Positions 40,079 to 48,488 of a stretch of DNA of 64,000 bases are shown here, piece by piece. Source of the stretch: Levilinea saccharolytica. GTDB taxonomy: Bacteria > Chloroflexota > Anaerolineae > Anaerolineales > Anaerolineaceae. The notes below the pieces were generated by a model. The model searched no databases. It worked only from the letters and a program-made list of their open reading frames with translations, and was not told the origin of the DNA. The position numbers were made by a program, and so were the translations under genes. Position 1 is the stretch's first letter; every line of letters starts with the position of its first letter. The stretch spans positions 62,001 to 126,000 of the forward strand of contig NZ_LGCM01000019.1 of NCBI RefSeq assembly GCF_001306035.1, read 5' to 3'.

Positions 40079-40776
40079 CGCCGTTCGTTCCATAACCCCA
40101 CCAGAATGCCCACCAGGGCGGCCAGCAATAAGCCCAGCTTGTAGGGAAGCCCGTGTGCCAGCACAGCGGTGACCCCGGCGCTGAGGGCTGCCAGGGTCGA
40201 GGGGCGGTCGCGCAGGTTGGGGATCACCAGGGCGATGAAGGTGAGGGCCAGGGTGAAATCCAGCGACCAGGCGGCCGGGATCTGCGCCCCCAGGAAGATG
40301 CCCACCGCGGTGCTGAGCTGCCAATCCGTCCACAGGGCCAGCCCGGCCCCCAGCAAAAACCACGGGCTGCCGGGGATCACCCCCTTTTTTTGATACAACG
40401 TAATCGCCACCGCGTAGGCCTCATCCGTCAGCAGATAGGCCAAAACGACTTTCCAGGCGCGCGACAGGCCGTGCAGGTAGGGGGCGATGGAGGCGGAATA
40501 CAGGGCGTGGCGCAGGTTGATGACCAGGATGGAGAGGATGATCACCACGACCGGCGTGGCAGTACTGATCAGTTGCACCGCCATGAACTGCGAGGAGCCG
40601 GCGAAGACGATGGACGACATGGCCTGGGCGGCAGCCGCGGGCAGACCGGCTTTGACGGCCAGCACGCCGTAGATCATGCCGAAAGGCGTGACCCCCAGCA
40701 AAATGGGCAGCTCGGCGCGCACCCCCGCCCAAAAATCCGCGCGGGCGGCGGGGGAAGAGGAGCTAGCGGCGGTCAT
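40075..40776 (-). CDS. azlC: AzlC-family branched-chain amino acid exporter
   Basis: Membrane protein of 233 residues with AzlC features: GVRAELPILLGVTPFGMIYGVLAVKAGL, AMSSIVFAGSSQFMAVQLI, INLRHALYSASIAPYLHGLSRAWKV and the TDEAYAVAI block. Larger subunit of a two-component exporter. It lies 65 bases downstream of the RibZ-like ATPase gene on the same strand and might be read through from the FMN-riboswitch-controlled transcript. Confidence 0.92.
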   Translation of the reverse strand: MTAASSSSPAARADFWAGVRAELPILLGVTPFGMIYGVLAVKAGLPAAAAQAMSSIVFAGSSQFMAVQLISTATPVVVIILSILVINLRHALYSASIAPYLHGLSRAWKVVLAYLLTDEAYAVAITLYQKKGVIPGSPWFLLGAGLALWTDWQLSTAVGIFLGAQIPAAWSLDFTLALTFIALVIPNLRDRPSTLAALSAGVTAVLAHGLPYKLGLLLAALVGILVGLWNERR

Positions 40777-40841
40777 GCGGAGCGTCCGTGGGTGGGCTGA
40801 GCAGGCACAGCGGTCTCCTGGGGAGGGTCACAGCGCGGCCG

Positions 40842-41657
40842 TCAGACGATGGCGGCGCGCAGGCGGCGGGCAAGTTCACCGAAGGGTGCAGTATACCGCA
40901 TTTCCTCATCCCGCGGACGGGGCAAATTCACGGTCAGATCCAGGGCCAGCCGCCCCGGGCGGGCGGTGAGCACCAGCACCCGGTCGGAGAGCAGTAGGGC
41001 CTCAGAGATGGAATGGGTGACCATCAGCACCGTTTTTTGGCGGGCCTGCCACAGGCGCAGCAGCTCGCCGCCCATGCGTTCGCGGGTCAGCGCGTCCAGC
41101 GCGCCAAAAGGCTCGTCCAGCAGCAGCAGATCAGGGTCCTGCACCAGGGCGCGCGCCAGAGCCACGCGCTGGGCCATGCCGCCCGAAAGGTCGCGCGGCC
41201 AGGTGTCTTCAAAGCCCTGCAGGCCGATCAATTCCACCATCTCGGCGGCCTGTTGGCGGGCGGCCTCCAGGGGTACGCCTTGCAGCTCCAGCGGCAGGGT
41301 GATGTTTTCCACCACGGTGCGCCAGGGCATCAGGTTGGCCTGCTGAAAAACCACCCCCACGCGCGGGGGGCGGCCTTCGCCGCGCAGCGGGGCAAAATGC
41401 ACGCTGCCGCTGGTGGGGCGCAGCAGCCCCGCCAGGACGCGCACCAGGGTGGATTTGCCGCTGCCCGAAGGCCCCAGCACGCACACAAATTCCTGCTCGC
41501 GCAGCTCAAAGGTCAAATCTTCCACGGCGCGCAGCCCTTCGCGTTCACCGGGGAAGGTCAGGCTGAGGTGGTTGACCTTGAGCACGGCGCAGTCGCGCGG
41601 GCTGCCCGCGGGCGGGGCTTCGTCACAGCAGACGGGCAAATCCAGGGCGGCTTTCAC
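40842..41657 (-). CDS. ABC transporter ATPase, riboflavin-type (RibZ-like)
   Basis: Protein of 271 residues, SsuB/TauB-like ATPase. Walker A VLGPSGSGKSTLVRVL, Q-loop VVFQQANLMPW, signature DLSGGMAQRVALARAL, Walker B LLLLDEPFGALD, and switch His in VMVTHSISEAL. Start is GTG at 41657, two bases after the stop of the binding-protein gene. It energises the importer whose leader carries an FMN riboswitch, so the substrate is most likely riboflavin or a precursor, although by sequence alone it resembles thiamine-precursor or sulfonate importers. Confidence 0.93.
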   Translation of the reverse strand: MKAALDLPVCCDEAPPAGSPRDCAVLKVNHLSLTFPGEREGLRAVEDLTFELREQEFVCVLGPSGSGKSTLVRVLAGLLRPTSGSVHFAPLRGEGRPPRVGVVFQQANLMPWRTVVENITLPLELQGVPLEAARQQAAEMVELIGLQGFEDTWPRDLSGGMAQRVALARALVQDPDLLLLDEPFGALDALTRERMGGELLRLWQARQKTVLMVTHSISEALLLSDRVLVLTARPGRLALDLTVNLPRPRDEEMRYTAPFGELARRLRAAIV

Positions 41658-41659
41658 GC

Positions 41660-42643
41660 TTACGGCTCCGGCAGGTAATCGTTGCTGAAGGCGGCCTGCC
41701 AATCCAGCGCTTTTTGCAGCAGCCCCATGCGCACCAGCAGGTCGTGCATGTTCTCCCAGGCCTGCGGGTCCGAATCGCCCAGGCGCTCATCCCCCCACAG
41801 CTCAATGGAGGCTTTCAGCACCTGGCGCTGCACGGCATCCTCGGCCTTGAGATTTTCGACATACTTCATGCTGATCTGATAGGCCTCATCGGGGTTGGCG
41901 CGCGTATCCGCCAGGCCGCGCAGGGTGGCCGCCACCATGCGCCGCACCAGGTCGGGGTTCTCGCGCAGGGTGGTTTCGTTGGTGATCAGACCGTTGCCTA
42001 CCATGGGCAGATAATCCGAGACATGCAGGGTGTTCACGACGATCCCTTTGGCCTGCAGCTGCACCGGCTCGTTGGCCACATACACCACCACGGCTTGTTC
42101 CTGATCCACGCTCAGGGCTTCCACCTGGTTGTAGCCGATGGTATCCAGGGTGATGTCGCTCTCTTTCAGCCCGCCCGCTTCCAACAAGGCGCGCAGGCCG
42201 ATGTAGCTGGCCCCATACAGCACGGGGGTGCCGATGCGCTTGCCTTTCAGATCGGCGGGCTGGAGGATGCCGGAGTCGGCTTTGGCGCTGACCCCCACGG
42301 GGAAGTTCTGGTACCAGTTCATCACGTATACCAGGGGCAGCCCCTGGGCGCGAGCCAGCAGCACCTGTTCGCCGGAAACCACGGCAAAAGGCAGCTGGTT
42401 GGCGCCGGTCAGGGCCACCGCATCGGTTTCAAAGGAATAATCCAGGCTCAGATCAATGCCAGCCTCGCGGTAGTAGCCTTTCTCTATGGCCACATATAGG
42501 GGGGCGAACTGCACATTGGGGATGTAGCCGACCGGCAGACGCACGGCCGTCAAGGGGCCGGCGGCGGGCGCGGGGGGCGCAGCGCAGGCGGCCAGGCTGA
42601 AGATGAGGGCAGTAATCAGCAGAAAACGCACAAGACGAGACAC
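41660..42643 (-). CDS. ABC transporter substrate-binding lipoprotein, NMT1/THI5-like (RibY-like)
   Basis: Protein of 327 residues. Signal peptide with lipobox SLAAC (Cys about 20), short Ala/Pro linker, then the NMT1/THI5-like fold: VRLPVGYIPNVQFAPLYVAIEKGYYREAGIDLSL, SGEQVLLARAQGLPLVYV, LKGKRIGTPVLYGASYIGLRALLEAGG. Family members bind thiamine precursors, sulfonates or, in the RibXY systems of Chloroflexota, riboflavin. The FMN riboswitch upstream of the operon points to riboflavin. Confidence 0.92.
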   Translation of the reverse strand: MSRLVRFLLITALIFSLAACAAPPAPAAGPLTAVRLPVGYIPNVQFAPLYVAIEKGYYREAGIDLSLDYSFETDAVALTGANQLPFAVVSGEQVLLARAQGLPLVYVMNWYQNFPVGVSAKADSGILQPADLKGKRIGTPVLYGASYIGLRALLEAGGLKESDITLDTIGYNQVEALSVDQEQAVVVYVANEPVQLQAKGIVVNTLHVSDYLPMVGNGLITNETTLRENPDLVRRMVAATLRGLADTRANPDEAYQISMKYVENLKAEDAVQRQVLKASIELWGDERLGDSDPQAWENMHDLLVRMGLLQKALDWQAAFSNDYLPEP

Positions 42644-42669
42644 GATGAACCTCCAAAATGCAGGAAAAT

Positions 42670-43491
42670 CTAGCGCGGTGCTTCGGGGCGGGGCGCATGT
42701 TGGTAGCGCAGCAGGCGCAGCTCCAACAAGATCACCAGGCCGTAGAGCGCCAGGGCCAGCACAATCAGGGTGAAGATAGCGGCGAACACCAGGGCGGTGT
42801 CGTATTGCCCGCGGGCGACGTTGATCAGAAAGCCCAGCCCGCGGTCCGAGCCGACGAACTCGCCCACCACCGCGCCGATGACCGACAGGGTGGCGCCGAT
42901 GCGCAGCCCGCCCAAAAACACGGGCAGAGCCGCGGGGATTTCCAGATGGCGCAGGGTTTGCAGGCGGGTGGCGCGCATGGCGCGCATCAGATCGCGCAGG
43001 TTATCCGGCACGGCGCGCAGACCCACCACGGTGTTCACCAGCACGGGGAAGAAGACGATCAGGGCGCAGATGAGCACTTTGGAGAACATGCCGGGACCAA
43101 ACCAGATGACCAGCAGGGGGGCCACAGCCACGATGGGAATGGCCTGCGAGGCCACCAGATAAGGCGAAAGCAGCCGTTCCAAGGTGTGCGAACGCGCCAG
43201 GCCGTAGCCCAGCAGGGTGGCCAACAGGCTGCCCGCCAGCAGACCGGCGATGACTTCGCTGAGGGTGTAAAAGGTGTGGCGCAGCAGGCTGCCGTCCGTC
43301 AGCGCCGCCCAAAAACGCGCGGCCACCTGGACGGGGGAGGGCAGAATGAAGGCGGGTAGTTTGGCCAGAGTCACCAGAATCTGCCAGGCCGCCAGCGCCG
43401 CCAAAAGCGACACCAGCAGCAGCCAATGGCCGTGACGGCGCAGCAGGCGTACGGCGTTGAGGGTGAGGGGTTCAAGGGCAGCTGGTTTCAT
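42670..43491 (-). CDS. ABC transporter permease, riboflavin-type (RibX-like)
   Basis: Protein of 273 residues from ATG at 43491, about six membrane helices. The inner-loop EAA motif for ATPase contact is seen as LRDLMRAMRATRLQTLRHLEIPAALPVFLGGLRIGATLSVIGAVVGE. First gene of the ribXYZ-like operon; the riboswitch and terminator lie between its promoter and this start. In-frame codons upstream of 43491 run through the terminator and are not translated. Confidence 0.92.
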   Translation of the reverse strand: MKPAALEPLTLNAVRLLRRHGHWLLLVSLLAALAAWQILVTLAKLPAFILPSPVQVAARFWAALTDGSLLRHTFYTLSEVIAGLLAGSLLATLLGYGLARSHTLERLLSPYLVASQAIPIVAVAPLLVIWFGPGMFSKVLICALIVFFPVLVNTVVGLRAVPDNLRDLMRAMRATRLQTLRHLEIPAALPVFLGGLRIGATLSVIGAVVGEFVGSDRGLGFLINVARGQYDTALVFAAIFTLIVLALALYGLVILLELRLLRYQHAPRPEAPR

Positions 43492-43550
43492 GTACAGGCA
43501 TCCATCCCGCCGCACGGAACAGGCCCGCAGCGGATTCCAATTGGGGCAAT

Positions 43551-43578
43551 AAAAAACCCCGAAAACGCGTTTTCGGGG
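43551..43578 (-). terminator. Terminator of the FMN riboswitch expression platform
   Basis: On the minus strand a perfect stem CCCCGAAAAC / GTTTTCGGGG with a minimal loop (its CGCG centre can hardly pair), followed by TTTTTT. It lies between the aptamer and the permease start, so FMN binding probably causes early termination. Confidence 0.93.
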
Positions 43579-43624
43579 CAGAACCGCAGGCGGCTTTTCC
43601 GGCGCAGCGAACTGCACACGGAGG

Positions 43625-43756
43625 GTACCTTCTTCTATCCGGACTATACCGTCGACCCCGGAATTTCACCGGATCATACGCGCGAGCGCGTTCGTGGGTT
43701 ATCACCACCGATCGGGAATTGGGAGTTTGCCTCCCGCACCCTGCCCCGAAGGATTT
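43625..43756 (-). ncRNA. FMN riboswitch (RFN element)
   Basis: Minus-strand aptamer with the conserved RFN blocks in order: CCTTCGGGGCAGGGTG at the 5' side (43736-43752), AATTCCCGATCGGTGGTGAT, AACCCACGA, then GGTGAAATTCCGG, GTCGACGGTATAGTCCGGAT and the closing GAAGAAGG (43625-43640). The closing P1 stem forms between the ATCCTTC and GAAGAAGG ends. Senses FMN and controls the RibXYZ-like transporter through the downstream terminator. Confidence 0.96.
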
Positions 43757-43774
43757 GTATTCAATTTCACAACG

Positions 43775-43803
43775 AGTATAAGCCGGGGGGCGGGGAATGT
43801 CAA
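43775..43803 (-). promoter_or_regulatory. Promoter of the FMN-riboswitch transporter operon
   Basis: Minus strand TTGACA (43798-43803), exactly 17 bases, TATACT (43775-43780). The transcript would begin about 12 bases before the aptamer. Confidence 0.92.
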
Positions 43804-43916
43804 GACAGGCCGGGACGCGTCCACCGGCCAAAGCCGCAGGCGGCGGGCTTTATACGGGCGCTTTCTTTCGCCCTGTACCTTCGGTATAATACAGGTGAAA
43901 TCGGAGGAATGAACCC

Positions 43917-44555
43917 ATGTTTGACAGCTTTTTACGCCGCCGTGAGGACGAGAAACGTATGATCGACGAGGGCCGCCTGCCCCCCGGTCAGGCCGTCACC
44001 AACAAATTTCCGGTGCTGCATTACGGCCCGGTGCCCCATTTTAACCCCGACACCTGGACCTTCCGCGTGTACGGCGCGGTGGAAAGCCCCCTGGAACTAT
44101 CCTGGGAGCAGTTTCGCGCCTTGCCCAGCACGCGCATGACCCTGGACCTGCACTGCGTGACCGCCTGGAGCAAATTTGATACCCAGTGGGAAGGGCTGGC
44201 CGTGCGCACCCTCATCGAGGCGGGCCTGGTGCGGCCGCTGCCCAACGCCCGATTCGTGATTCAGCATGCCGAGTATGGGTACACCACCAACCTGCCCCTG
44301 GAGATCGTGCTGAGTGACAATTTTCTGCTGGCGTACCGCTACGAGGGGCAGCCGCTGACCCCCGACCACGGACACCCGCTGCGCGGGGTGGTGGGGGCTG
44401 TGCCGGGGCGCGCGGACTTAAAAACCCCCTACCTGTGGAAGGGGGCCAAATGGCTGCGCGGGCTGGAATTCAGCGCCGAAGACCGCCCAGGCTTTTGGGA
44501 GCGGGCCGGGTATCACAATGAGGCGGATGTGTGGAAAGAGGAGCGCTACGGCTAG
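43917..44555 (+). CDS. Sulfite-oxidase-like molybdopterin oxidoreductase
   Basis: Protein of 212 residues of the sulfite oxidase Moco-domain family (YedY-like subgroup without signal peptide). The Moco-ligating Cys is in LDLHCVTAWSKFDTQWEGLAV (about 78); other blocks are HAEYGYTTNLPLEIVLSDNFLLAYRYEGQPLTPDHGHPLRGVVGAVPG and YLWKGAKWLRGLEF. Substrate unknown; no Tat signal is present, so it acts in the cytoplasm. TATAAT at 43885-43890 and a GGAGG ribosome site precede the ATG. Confidence 0.93.
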   Translation: MFDSFLRRREDEKRMIDEGRLPPGQAVTNKFPVLHYGPVPHFNPDTWTFRVYGAVESPLELSWEQFRALPSTRMTLDLHCVTAWSKFDTQWEGLAVRTLIEAGLVRPLPNARFVIQHAEYGYTTNLPLEIVLSDNFLLAYRYEGQPLTPDHGHPLRGVVGAVPGRADLKTPYLWKGAKWLRGLEFSAEDRPGFWERAGYHNEADVWKEERYG

Positions 44556-44562
44556 GCGCGGC

Positions 44563-44817
44563 TCAGGTGCGGGTCGACCGGCGGTGTGAACGCCGCCGCA
44601 GGCCAATCCAACCGCACTGATCACACTGGTATTTGCCGGTGGGGTATACCAACAAGAGCCCCAGGGCTTTTTCCAGCTTGCTCCGGTGAATGCGCTCAAT
44701 CGGCCCCCCACAGCGCGGGCAGTCTTCCTGGCGGTGACGTCGGAAAGCCGCGTTTAACACGCCCCACAGCAGCAGCAGGGCCACGAACAAAATCAGAGGA
44801 TACCAGCGAGGGTCCAT
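44563..44817 (-). CDS. Small membrane protein with zinc ribbon
   Basis: Protein of 84 residues: one membrane helix (PLILFVALLLLWGVLNAAF, about 7-25), then a double knuckle CPRCGGPIER ... YQCDQCGWIGLRRR likely binding zinc, and a basic tail. Function unknown. Convergent with the molybdoenzyme gene, 7 bases apart. Confidence 0.78.
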   Translation of the reverse strand: MDPRWYPLILFVALLLLWGVLNAAFRRHRQEDCPRCGGPIERIHRSKLEKALGLLLVYPTGKYQCDQCGWIGLRRRSHRRSTRT

Positions 44818-44911
44818 AGTTCAGTCCAGAGAGCGCAGGGAGCGGGATTCGCGCGCTGCCGCCTGGGGCCGCGGCGCGCAGATTTATGCCTGCCTATGAT
44901 AAGATTGTAAC

Positions 44912-47176
44912 ATGATTACCCGCCTGCTGAGGCCGCTCATCCACCTGTTTCGGCAGGACGCTACCACGCGTGAACTGCTTGAATCCAATTCCCGTAAGGT
45001 GATCTGGACCATGGGGGGAGTGTACCTGGCCTGGCACTTCATCGCCACCCTGTCCTGGCCGGAAATTTTCAGCCCCAGCTTATGGCTGCTGAGCGGGCTG
45101 ATGCTGTTCACTGTGGTGGGTTCTTTGCGGCTGTTGGCGCGCGCCTTTGCCGCTGCCCAGGGGGTCTGGTTTGTGGGCGTGGCCGCGGCCATTTTGGCGG
45201 CCTACGAGCTGTACCTATGGCCGGAGGTGCTGCTGGCCCTGGCGGCTCTGCCGCTGATGGCCCAAGTGATGATGGGGGTGCGCGGGGCCGTGGTGGTCAG
45301 CGCGGCTGCGTTGGGGGCCGTGCTGCTTCTGCCGCTGAGTGCTGGTTTTCAGGTGGGGCTGTTTTTGGCGGTGATCGCTGCGTTTTTCTTGGGTTGGGGG
45401 GTGTCGAGCAACCTCATTTCGGCCATCGAGGCTTCTTCTTACCATTACAACGAGGCGGTGCGCCGTCTGGAGGAGACCCGCCAGCACCGCGCCCAGATCA
45501 GCGTGCTGCTGCGCGAACAGACCAAGGCCAATTACCAGCTGGAACGCATGAACCGCATGTTGGCCTATGCCCGCGCCAAGGCGGATGAGGCCCGCGAAGA
45601 CCGCGACCGCTTCACCCTGGCGGTCAGCCATGAACTGCGCAGCCCGCTCAACTTCATCCTGGGCTTCAGCGATCTGATGGTCAATTCACCTGAGACTTAC
45701 GCCGGGCGCGAATCCTGGCCGCCGGGGCTGTATGACGATGTGCAGGAGATTTACCGTTCCAGCACCCACCTTTTGGGCCTGATCAACGACATCCTGGACA
45801 TGGGCAAGATGGATGCGCACCAGATGGTGCTGTTTAAAGAAAAGGCGCGCATTGAAGACATCCTCAACGCGGTGCGCGAGATGGTAGAAGCGCCGGTGCG
45901 CGCGAAGGGCCTGATTCTGCGCCTGGAGCTGGCCCCAGACCTGCCGGATCTGTATGTGGACTGCACGCGCATTCGCCAGGTGGTGCTGAACCTGGTGACC
46001 AACGCCATGCGCTTCACCGAGCGCGGCGGCATTACCATTCGCGCCGCTCTGGCGGACGAGATGGTGCGCGTGGAGGTGGAGGACAGCGGGTCGGGCATTG
46101 CTCCAGAAGACCTGGAGCGCGTTTTTGATGAATTTTTACAGGCGGGCAGCGAAAGCTGGCGGCGCGGGCAGGGCACCGGCCTGGGGCTTTCCATCGCGCG
46201 GCGCTTCATTGAACTGCACGGCGGCACGATTGGGGCCTCCAGCCAGCCGGGCCAGGGGTCGCTGTTCTTTTTCACCCTGCCGGTGCAGGCCCCACTGGAA
46301 GAAGAAGCTGCCCCGCTGCCCGCGGCGGTCAGCCCAGCGGGAGAACCGCCCGCTCAACGCGCCGCGGATGACCCCGACCGCCTGGTGCTGGTGCTGGCTT
46401 CGGATGAGCGCCAGGCGCGCGCCCTGCGCGAGGCGCTTTCGGGCTATGCCGTCACCAGCCTGTTGGATCCTGAGGGGCTTCTGGCCGCGGTGAACCAGTG
46501 GTACCCGCGCGCCCTGGTGGTGGATCGGGCCATGGCCATGCGCGCGGAGGTGCAGCAGGCTCTCAAGAGCCTGCCCTACGACCTGCCCGTGTTTAAGGTG
46601 ACGCTGATGGGCGGGGGGCTGGCGGGCCACGACCTGCCCGCGGGGGTGCTGCGCTATCTGGTGAAACCGGTGACGCGCGCGGCCCTGTGGGAGGCTGTGT
46701 CTGCGCTGGGGGCAGAGCTGCGCACCCTGCTGGTGGTGGACGACGACCCTTCGATGGTGCGCTATCTGACCCAGACGCTGAAGGCTTCGGCGGCCTCGGC
46801 CCCCGAATTCACCTTTTTGCCCGCCCACACCGGCGGCGAGGCGGTGGCCCAATTGCAGGGCGGGCAGGTGGACGCAGTGCTGCTGGATTTAGATTTGCCG
46901 GATATGAACGGCTTTGCTGTGCTGGATTTTATTCAGGGCCTGCCGGAAGAGAAACGCCCGCAGACTCTGATCATCTCGGCCAACGATTTGGAACAGATGT
47001 TGGCCGCGCACCGTCAGGGCAGTCTGGAGGTGTGGCTGCGGCGGCCCTTCACGCGCGAAGAGGGACAGCATTTGTTACATGGGGCGCTGGATGCGGTGCG
47101 CCCGCAGTTTATTGAATCGAAAAATGGAGGTGCTGGAGAGAATCGAGAAGATCTTTCTGAGTCACCGGCTTCTTAA
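44912..47176 (+). CDS. Hybrid sensor histidine kinase with two receiver-type domains
   Basis: Protein of 754 residues. Five or six N-terminal membrane helices (about 30-175), coiled coil (about 180-230), HisKA domain with VSHELRSPLNFILGFSDLM (phospho-His), HATPase with NLVTNAMRFTERGG, VEDSGSGIAPEDL and GTGLGLSIARRFIELHGG. Then a degenerate receiver-like domain (LVLVLASDERQARALREALSG, lacking the acidic pair) and a second receiver with LLVVDDDPSMV and LLDLDLPDMNGF, where the usual KP is RP (LRRPF). No extracellular sensor domain is evident. Probable partner is the convergent response regulator. The last 68 bases overlap that gene antisense. Confidence 0.93.
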   Translation: MITRLLRPLIHLFRQDATTRELLESNSRKVIWTMGGVYLAWHFIATLSWPEIFSPSLWLLSGLMLFTVVGSLRLLARAFAAAQGVWFVGVAAAILAAYELYLWPEVLLALAALPLMAQVMMGVRGAVVVSAAALGAVLLLPLSAGFQVGLFLAVIAAFFLGWGVSSNLISAIEASSYHYNEAVRRLEETRQHRAQISVLLREQTKANYQLERMNRMLAYARAKADEAREDRDRFTLAVSHELRSPLNFILGFSDLMVNSPETYAGRESWPPGLYDDVQEIYRSSTHLLGLINDILDMGKMDAHQMVLFKEKARIEDILNAVREMVEAPVRAKGLILRLELAPDLPDLYVDCTRIRQVVLNLVTNAMRFTERGGITIRAALADEMVRVEVEDSGSGIAPEDLERVFDEFLQAGSESWRRGQGTGLGLSIARRFIELHGGTIGASSQPGQGSLFFFTLPVQAPLEEEAAPLPAAVSPAGEPPAQRAADDPDRLVLVLASDERQARALREALSGYAVTSLLDPEGLLAAVNQWYPRALVVDRAMAMRAEVQQALKSLPYDLPVFKVTLMGGGLAGHDLPAGVLRYLVKPVTRAALWEAVSALGAELRTLLVVDDDPSMVRYLTQTLKASAASAPEFTFLPAHTGGEAVAQLQGGQVDAVLLDLDLPDMNGFAVLDFIQGLPEEKRPQTLIISANDLEQMLAAHRQGSLEVWLRRPFTREEGQHLLHGALDAVRPQFIESKNGGAGENREDLSESPAS

Positions 47177-48299
47177 GAAAAGCGGCTGCCCCCAGGGAGC
47201 GGGCCAGTTCGGCTTCTTCCCAGGCCGAACACACGATCACCGGAATGGAACCCACCTGCGGATCGAGCTTGAGGGCTTGCAGCACCTCCCAGCCGTCCAC
47301 ATGCGGCATCATCACATCCAGCGTGATCAGGGCGGGCTTGAGCTGGCGGGCTTTTTCCAGCACCTGATCGGGATGGGTCAGCCCGACGATGTTCCATTCG
47401 GTGCGGCTGAGGTAGCGGCGGAACATGTTGATGGCCGGTTCCTGGTCGTCCACCACCAAAATGGTGGCGGGGGCGGCGCTTTCCAGGCTCAGGGTCAGGA
47501 TCAGGCGGTTGGCGACGTGTTCTTCGCTGAGCTGCGCGCCGATCTGCTCGCTCCAGTACAGGGCAGCCTTCAGCAGGCCGCGGCCTTCGGCCTCATCCCC
47601 TGCCGCCAGGGCGGTTTCCAGCGGGGCCTCCACGGAGAGGTGAATGTGTTGGTTCTGGCTGCGGCAGCGCAGGCACAGCTCGCCGCCGGTGCGCATATGA
47701 AAAGCATAGTTGAAGATGCTGATCATGATCTGACGCAGGATCACGCGGTCGGTGACGGCACTGAGGGCGGCGGGCGGGCATTCGCGCTGCACGCTCACCC
47801 CTTCTTCTTCCAGCCGCCGGTGCAGGATATGCAGCACGCCGTCCACCACGCTGTGCACGTCCACCCGCTCGCGGTTGAGGACGTAAGCGGGCTGGCCGCC
47901 GGGGCCGGATGTATCCTGGGCGTCGTCGTGCAGGCCCAGCTTATCCCACAGGCGCGCGCTGAGGGCCTGCAGGGCTTTGTGCTGGTCTCGGCGCAGCTGC
48001 CGGTCGCTGACCGACAGGCGGGCGGCCAGCTCGGTGATGCTCATGCCTTCGACGAAGCGCTGGGTCAAGATCAGGTAGGGGCGCCATTCCACGCTCAGGC
48101 CGGGGCTGCCCTTGGCGGGCGGGCGCAGCTCTTCCAGCGTGTCCAAAATCACCTGGCGCAGGTATTCCCCCTTGCTGCCGGTGTAACCGGTGGGAAGCTG
48201 GAAGACCGAAAAGAGCAGGGGATGGGTTTCGAGAGCGGCGTAATCGTAAAGATCCGCCATGACATCTTTGATCAAACCGTCAAACATTTCTCGATCCAT
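47109..48299 (-). CDS. Response regulator with N-terminal HTH and kinase-like middle domain
   Basis: Protein of 396 residues with a rare order. About 1-70 helical; about 75-120 a helix-turn-helix-like segment (VEGMSITELAARLSVSDRQLRRDQHKALQALSARL); about 140-265 a region resembling a degraded histidine-kinase ATPase domain (HSVVDGVLHILHRRLEEEGVSV, ILRQIMISIFNYAFHM), lacking clear ATP motifs; C-terminal receiver with ILVVDDQEPAINMF, ITLDVMMPHVDGWEVL and FLKKPV. Receivers normally come first. It is probably controlled by the overlapping hybrid kinase. Confidence 0.85.
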   Translation of the reverse strand: MDREMFDGLIKDVMADLYDYAALETHPLLFSVFQLPTGYTGSKGEYLRQVILDTLEELRPPAKGSPGLSVEWRPYLILTQRFVEGMSITELAARLSVSDRQLRRDQHKALQALSARLWDKLGLHDDAQDTSGPGGQPAYVLNRERVDVHSVVDGVLHILHRRLEEEGVSVQRECPPAALSAVTDRVILRQIMISIFNYAFHMRTGGELCLRCRSQNQHIHLSVEAPLETALAAGDEAEGRGLLKAALYWSEQIGAQLSEEHVANRLILTLSLESAAPATILVVDDQEPAINMFRRYLSRTEWNIVGLTHPDQVLEKARQLKPALITLDVMMPHVDGWEVLQALKLDPQVGSIPVIVCSAWEEAELARSLGAAAFLKKPVTQKDLLDSLQHLHFSIQ

Positions 48300-48379
48300 C
48301 GTTCCTGCGCTGTTCCTTTCGGGCGGCCAACCTGCGGCGAAGATGTCAAAGGCATGTCCGTTGTATGGCCGAAAATGAA

Positions 48380-48408
48380 TTGAGGCTGGCGGGTGGAGTG
48401 ATTATACT
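48380..48408 (+). promoter_or_regulatory. Promoter of the sugar ABC importer operon
   Basis: TTGAGG (48380-48385), 17-base spacer, TATACT (48403-48408), in the gap between the divergent response regulator and the importer. Confidence 0.7.
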
Positions 48409-48488
48409 ATTTTTTGCAGGCCGCACCTGCGCCTTTGCGATTCACCCCCGCCGCGTTGTGTTTGCCTGATTCGGCAAGGAGAATGCGT

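Noticed and set aside
40842-43760. Thiamine-precursor transporter with TPP riboswitch
   Set aside because: The binding protein is THI5-like, but the leader contains the RFN (FMN) conserved blocks and not the THI-box pattern.
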